Origin: JANLUX01 sp031409815
Lineage (GTDB): Bacteria; Bacteroidota; Bacteroidia; AKYH767-A; OLB10
Direction of reading: 5' to 3'
Assembly: GCA_031409815.1 (NCBI GenBank)
Contig: JANNXV010000300.1
Span: 1-6,200 of the forward strand
DNA length: 6,200 bases
In this document: piece by piece, positions 4,792-6,200 of the stretch
Layout of the letters: each line of letters starts with the position of its first letter
Numbering within the stretch: the stretch's first letter is position 1
Program-made: the position numbers and the translations under genes
The notes under the pieces: model-generated
Told to the model about the DNA's origin: nothing
Seen by the model: only the letters and a program-made list of their open reading frames with translations
The model's database searches: none

Positions 4792-5634
4792 ATGCATAAG
4801 TTCGTCTTTATAATCATTATATTTCTTGCAGCCTCTAATTTTTTATTTGCACAGGATATTGCTTCAATTGAAAAGGGGCATTTTTATTTAGAAGGTGGTA
4901 TTGCACAAACTAAATTGAAAAACGAAAATCTTGAAAATGATAAAACCATACATATTGAGTCTACCTTACAACCAGATATTGGGATGGGTTTCTCAACGCG
5001 ACTTAAAGGCATTTCGTTTTTCTATTTCGGTTTAAAATATCGTGAGTTTGCTACACTTGTTACTTGTAACGGGGCGTTTAAGAATTCTGAACTTAAGGTA
5101 GATAAGGACAATTATTTGTATTATCTTTTATCAGAAGCTGACTACACCAGTAAAATGCATGTGACGAGTTTAACGATTCCAATCGGTTTAAAAATTATTT
5201 CAGGAAATCCCAATAAGTGTCGCCTAATTGTTCAAGCTGCTATCGAGCCTTCTTTAATATTAAAGGCTACAAATGAACAGAAGGGTACGATAGAAACAAA
5301 AGGGATGTACCCTGATGCACAATTCAGTAATTTGGTACATATTATAAGTAATATACCTTCATATGGGTATTCTTCAAAGAGTGTGAGAGATGAGCAAATT
5401 CCTGCAAAGGAATTGGTTTGGGGATTTTCTGGCGGCTTTGGTTGCACAGCACCTCTGGATAAAAGGATTGATCTTTTCTTTATGCTCGGATATTATTTAT
5501 CTGCTGGCGATATCATAAAGAAAGAAGATCAGGGATCTAAATATGTTAATCTAGAAGGCACTTCAAAGTCGTATAAAAAAACAACACTTTCATCGGTTAG
5601 TATAAATGTAGGATTAGCAATAAAAAATTTTTAA
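4792..5634 (+). CDS. Secreted, probable outer-membrane beta-barrel protein, unknown function
   Basis: 280 residues. A clear Sec signal peptide spans 1-21 (MHKF, hydrophobic FIIIIFLAASNFLFA, cleavage near FAQ-D). The mature part has many alternating-hydrophobicity strands rich in Gly and aromatics: FYLEGGIA (31-38), PDIGMGFSTRL (61-71), ISFFYFGLKYREF (74-86), VTSLTIPIGLKII (124-136), LVWGFSGGFGC (208-218), IDLFFMLGYYLSAG (226-239) and a final LSSVSINVGLAIKNF ending in Phe. This looks like a small outer-membrane barrel of the broad Bacteroidota porin-like group, but I do not recognise a specific family. The 43-base gap before it, after the protease remnant, holds no strong promoter; a weak TTA-N20-TAACTTAG (4729-4759) is the best seen. 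Its stop (5632-5634) lies 2 bp from the alaS stop on the other strand. Base composition seems more AT-rich than mgtE or alaS by eye. Confidence 0.75.
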   Translation: MHKFVFIIIIFLAASNFLFAQDIASIEKGHFYLEGGIAQTKLKNENLENDKTIHIESTLQPDIGMGFSTRLKGISFFYFGLKYREFATLVTCNGAFKNSELKVDKDNYLYYLLSEADYTSKMHVTSLTIPIGLKIISGNPNKCRLIVQAAIEPSLILKATNEQKGTIETKGMYPDAQFSNLVHIISNIPSYGYSSKSVRDEQIPAKELVWGFSGGFGCTAPLDKRIDLFFMLGYYLSAGDIIKKEDQGSKYVNLEGTSKSYKKTTLSSVSINVGLAIKNF

Positions 5635-5636
5635 GG

Positions 5637-6200
5637 CTAACCGGCAACCAATCCCTTCGCTTTCTCCAACGCACTTTGCAAGCCCGCTAAATTTTTTCCT
5701 CCTGCAGTTGCATAAAATGGTTGTCCGCCACCACCACCTTGTATTTCTTTTGCCAGTATTCGTATGATGGCGATAGCGTTTAAGTTCTTGTCTTTAACTA
5801 AATTTTCAGAAAGTATTAACGAAAGATGTGGTTTGCCGTCAATCTCAGCACCGAGAAATAAAAACAAATTATCTAGATGATTTTTCATTTCAAACGAAAT
5901 ATTTTTGATCGCATCGGCAGATGGAATTTCTACTTTCTCCACTATCATATTAATGCCATTCACCGCATTTACTTTTTGCAGCAGTGATGCTTTTACAACA
6001 CGTGCTTTTTCCAGCATCATCTTTTCGGCTTGAAAACGCAAATGATTATTTTCTTCCAGCAATTGTTCCAATCCTTTCAAAACATCTTTCGGATGGTTGA
6101 GCAGTTCTTTTACTTTTTGCAATTCTGATAATTGTTGTTTTAAAAATGCCTGTGCACCATCGGCTGTGATGGCTTCCACTCTTCGCACACCGGCAGCCAC
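5637..6200 (-). CDS. alaS: Alanyl-tRNA synthetase, C-terminal part (partial, start outside window)
   Basis: The last 187 residues of a protein usually about 870-880 long; the frame is open at the window edge, and the GTG at 6200 is an internal Val codon. It begins at the end of the second additional (tRNA_SAD/editing) domain with VAAGVRRVEAITADGAQAFL, where VRRVEA-T is the family hallmark. A helical coiled-coil-like linker follows (about 20-75, rich in Leu, Glu and Lys). The DHHA1-type C-Ala domain closes the protein, with the Gly-rich IQGGGGGQPFYATAGGK (153-169) and a final LQSALEKAKGLVAG. The full enzyme charges tRNA-Ala and edits mischarged Ser or Gly; C-Ala helps bind the tRNA. The part seen is intact. 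It ends 2 bp from the convergent barrel-protein gene, so a terminator must lie inside one of the coding regions or be absent. Confidence 0.96.
   Translation of the reverse strand: MAAGVRRVEAITADGAQAFLKQQLSELQKVKELLNHPKDVLKGLEQLLEENNHLRFQAEKMMLEKARVVKASLLQKVNAVNGINMIVEKVEIPSADAIKNISFEMKNHLDNLFLFLGAEIDGKPHLSLILSENLVKDKNLNAIAIIRILAKEIQGGGGGQPFYATAGGKNLAGLQSALEKAKGLVAG

Overview
The window looks like a chromosomal segment of a Bacteroidota bacterium. Three things point there. The genome is AT-rich. Promoters fit the phylum's TTG (-33) / TAnnTTTG (-7) pattern, with little Shine-Dalgarno signal. The proteins include a SusC-era style TonB-dependent receptor, a clan AA aspartic protease with a typically Bacteroidota sequence, and a nucleotidyltransferase preceded by a small overlapping ORF. 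A genus cannot be read from the sequence.

Layout. Positions 1-503 (+) hold the C-terminal membrane domain of an MgtE magnesium transporter whose start lies outside the window. It converges on a TonB-dependent outer-membrane receptor (564-2813, -), and a perfect 13-bp hairpin between them (521-550) can terminate both. Upstream of the receptor on the same strand is a small membrane-anchored protein with a TTG start (2909-3415, -). The 95-bp gap between the two carries a strong near-palindrome that overlaps a candidate receptor promoter. The divergent gene (3540-3962, +) is a 140-residue retropepsin-like aspartic protease with an excellent promoter only a few bases before its ATG.

Positions 3963-4791 form the accessory part. 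An 8-bp tandem repeat overlaps the protease stop. It is followed by a promoter and two genes that overlap out of frame by 53 bp: a 61-residue small protein (4053-4238) and an MNT-type nucleotidyltransferase (4186-4629). After them lies a second, truncated copy of the protease 3' end (about 4675-4749, 46 of 48 bases identical over its best part). The two-gene cassette is therefore bracketed by direct repeats derived from the neighbouring gene. This is the most unusual structure in the window.

The right end has a secreted, probably outer-membrane beta-barrel protein of unknown role (4792-5634, +). It converges, with only 2 bp between stop codons, on the C-terminal part of alanyl-tRNA synthetase (5637-6200, -).

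Functionally, the receptor and the small membrane protein probably act together in envelope uptake. The nucleotidyltransferase cassette looks like an independently transcribed, toxin-antitoxin-like accessory unit. MgtE and AlaS are housekeeping genes that frame the region. No tRNA, rRNA, CRISPR array or transposase gene was seen. No gene-free stretch exceeds 300 bases.
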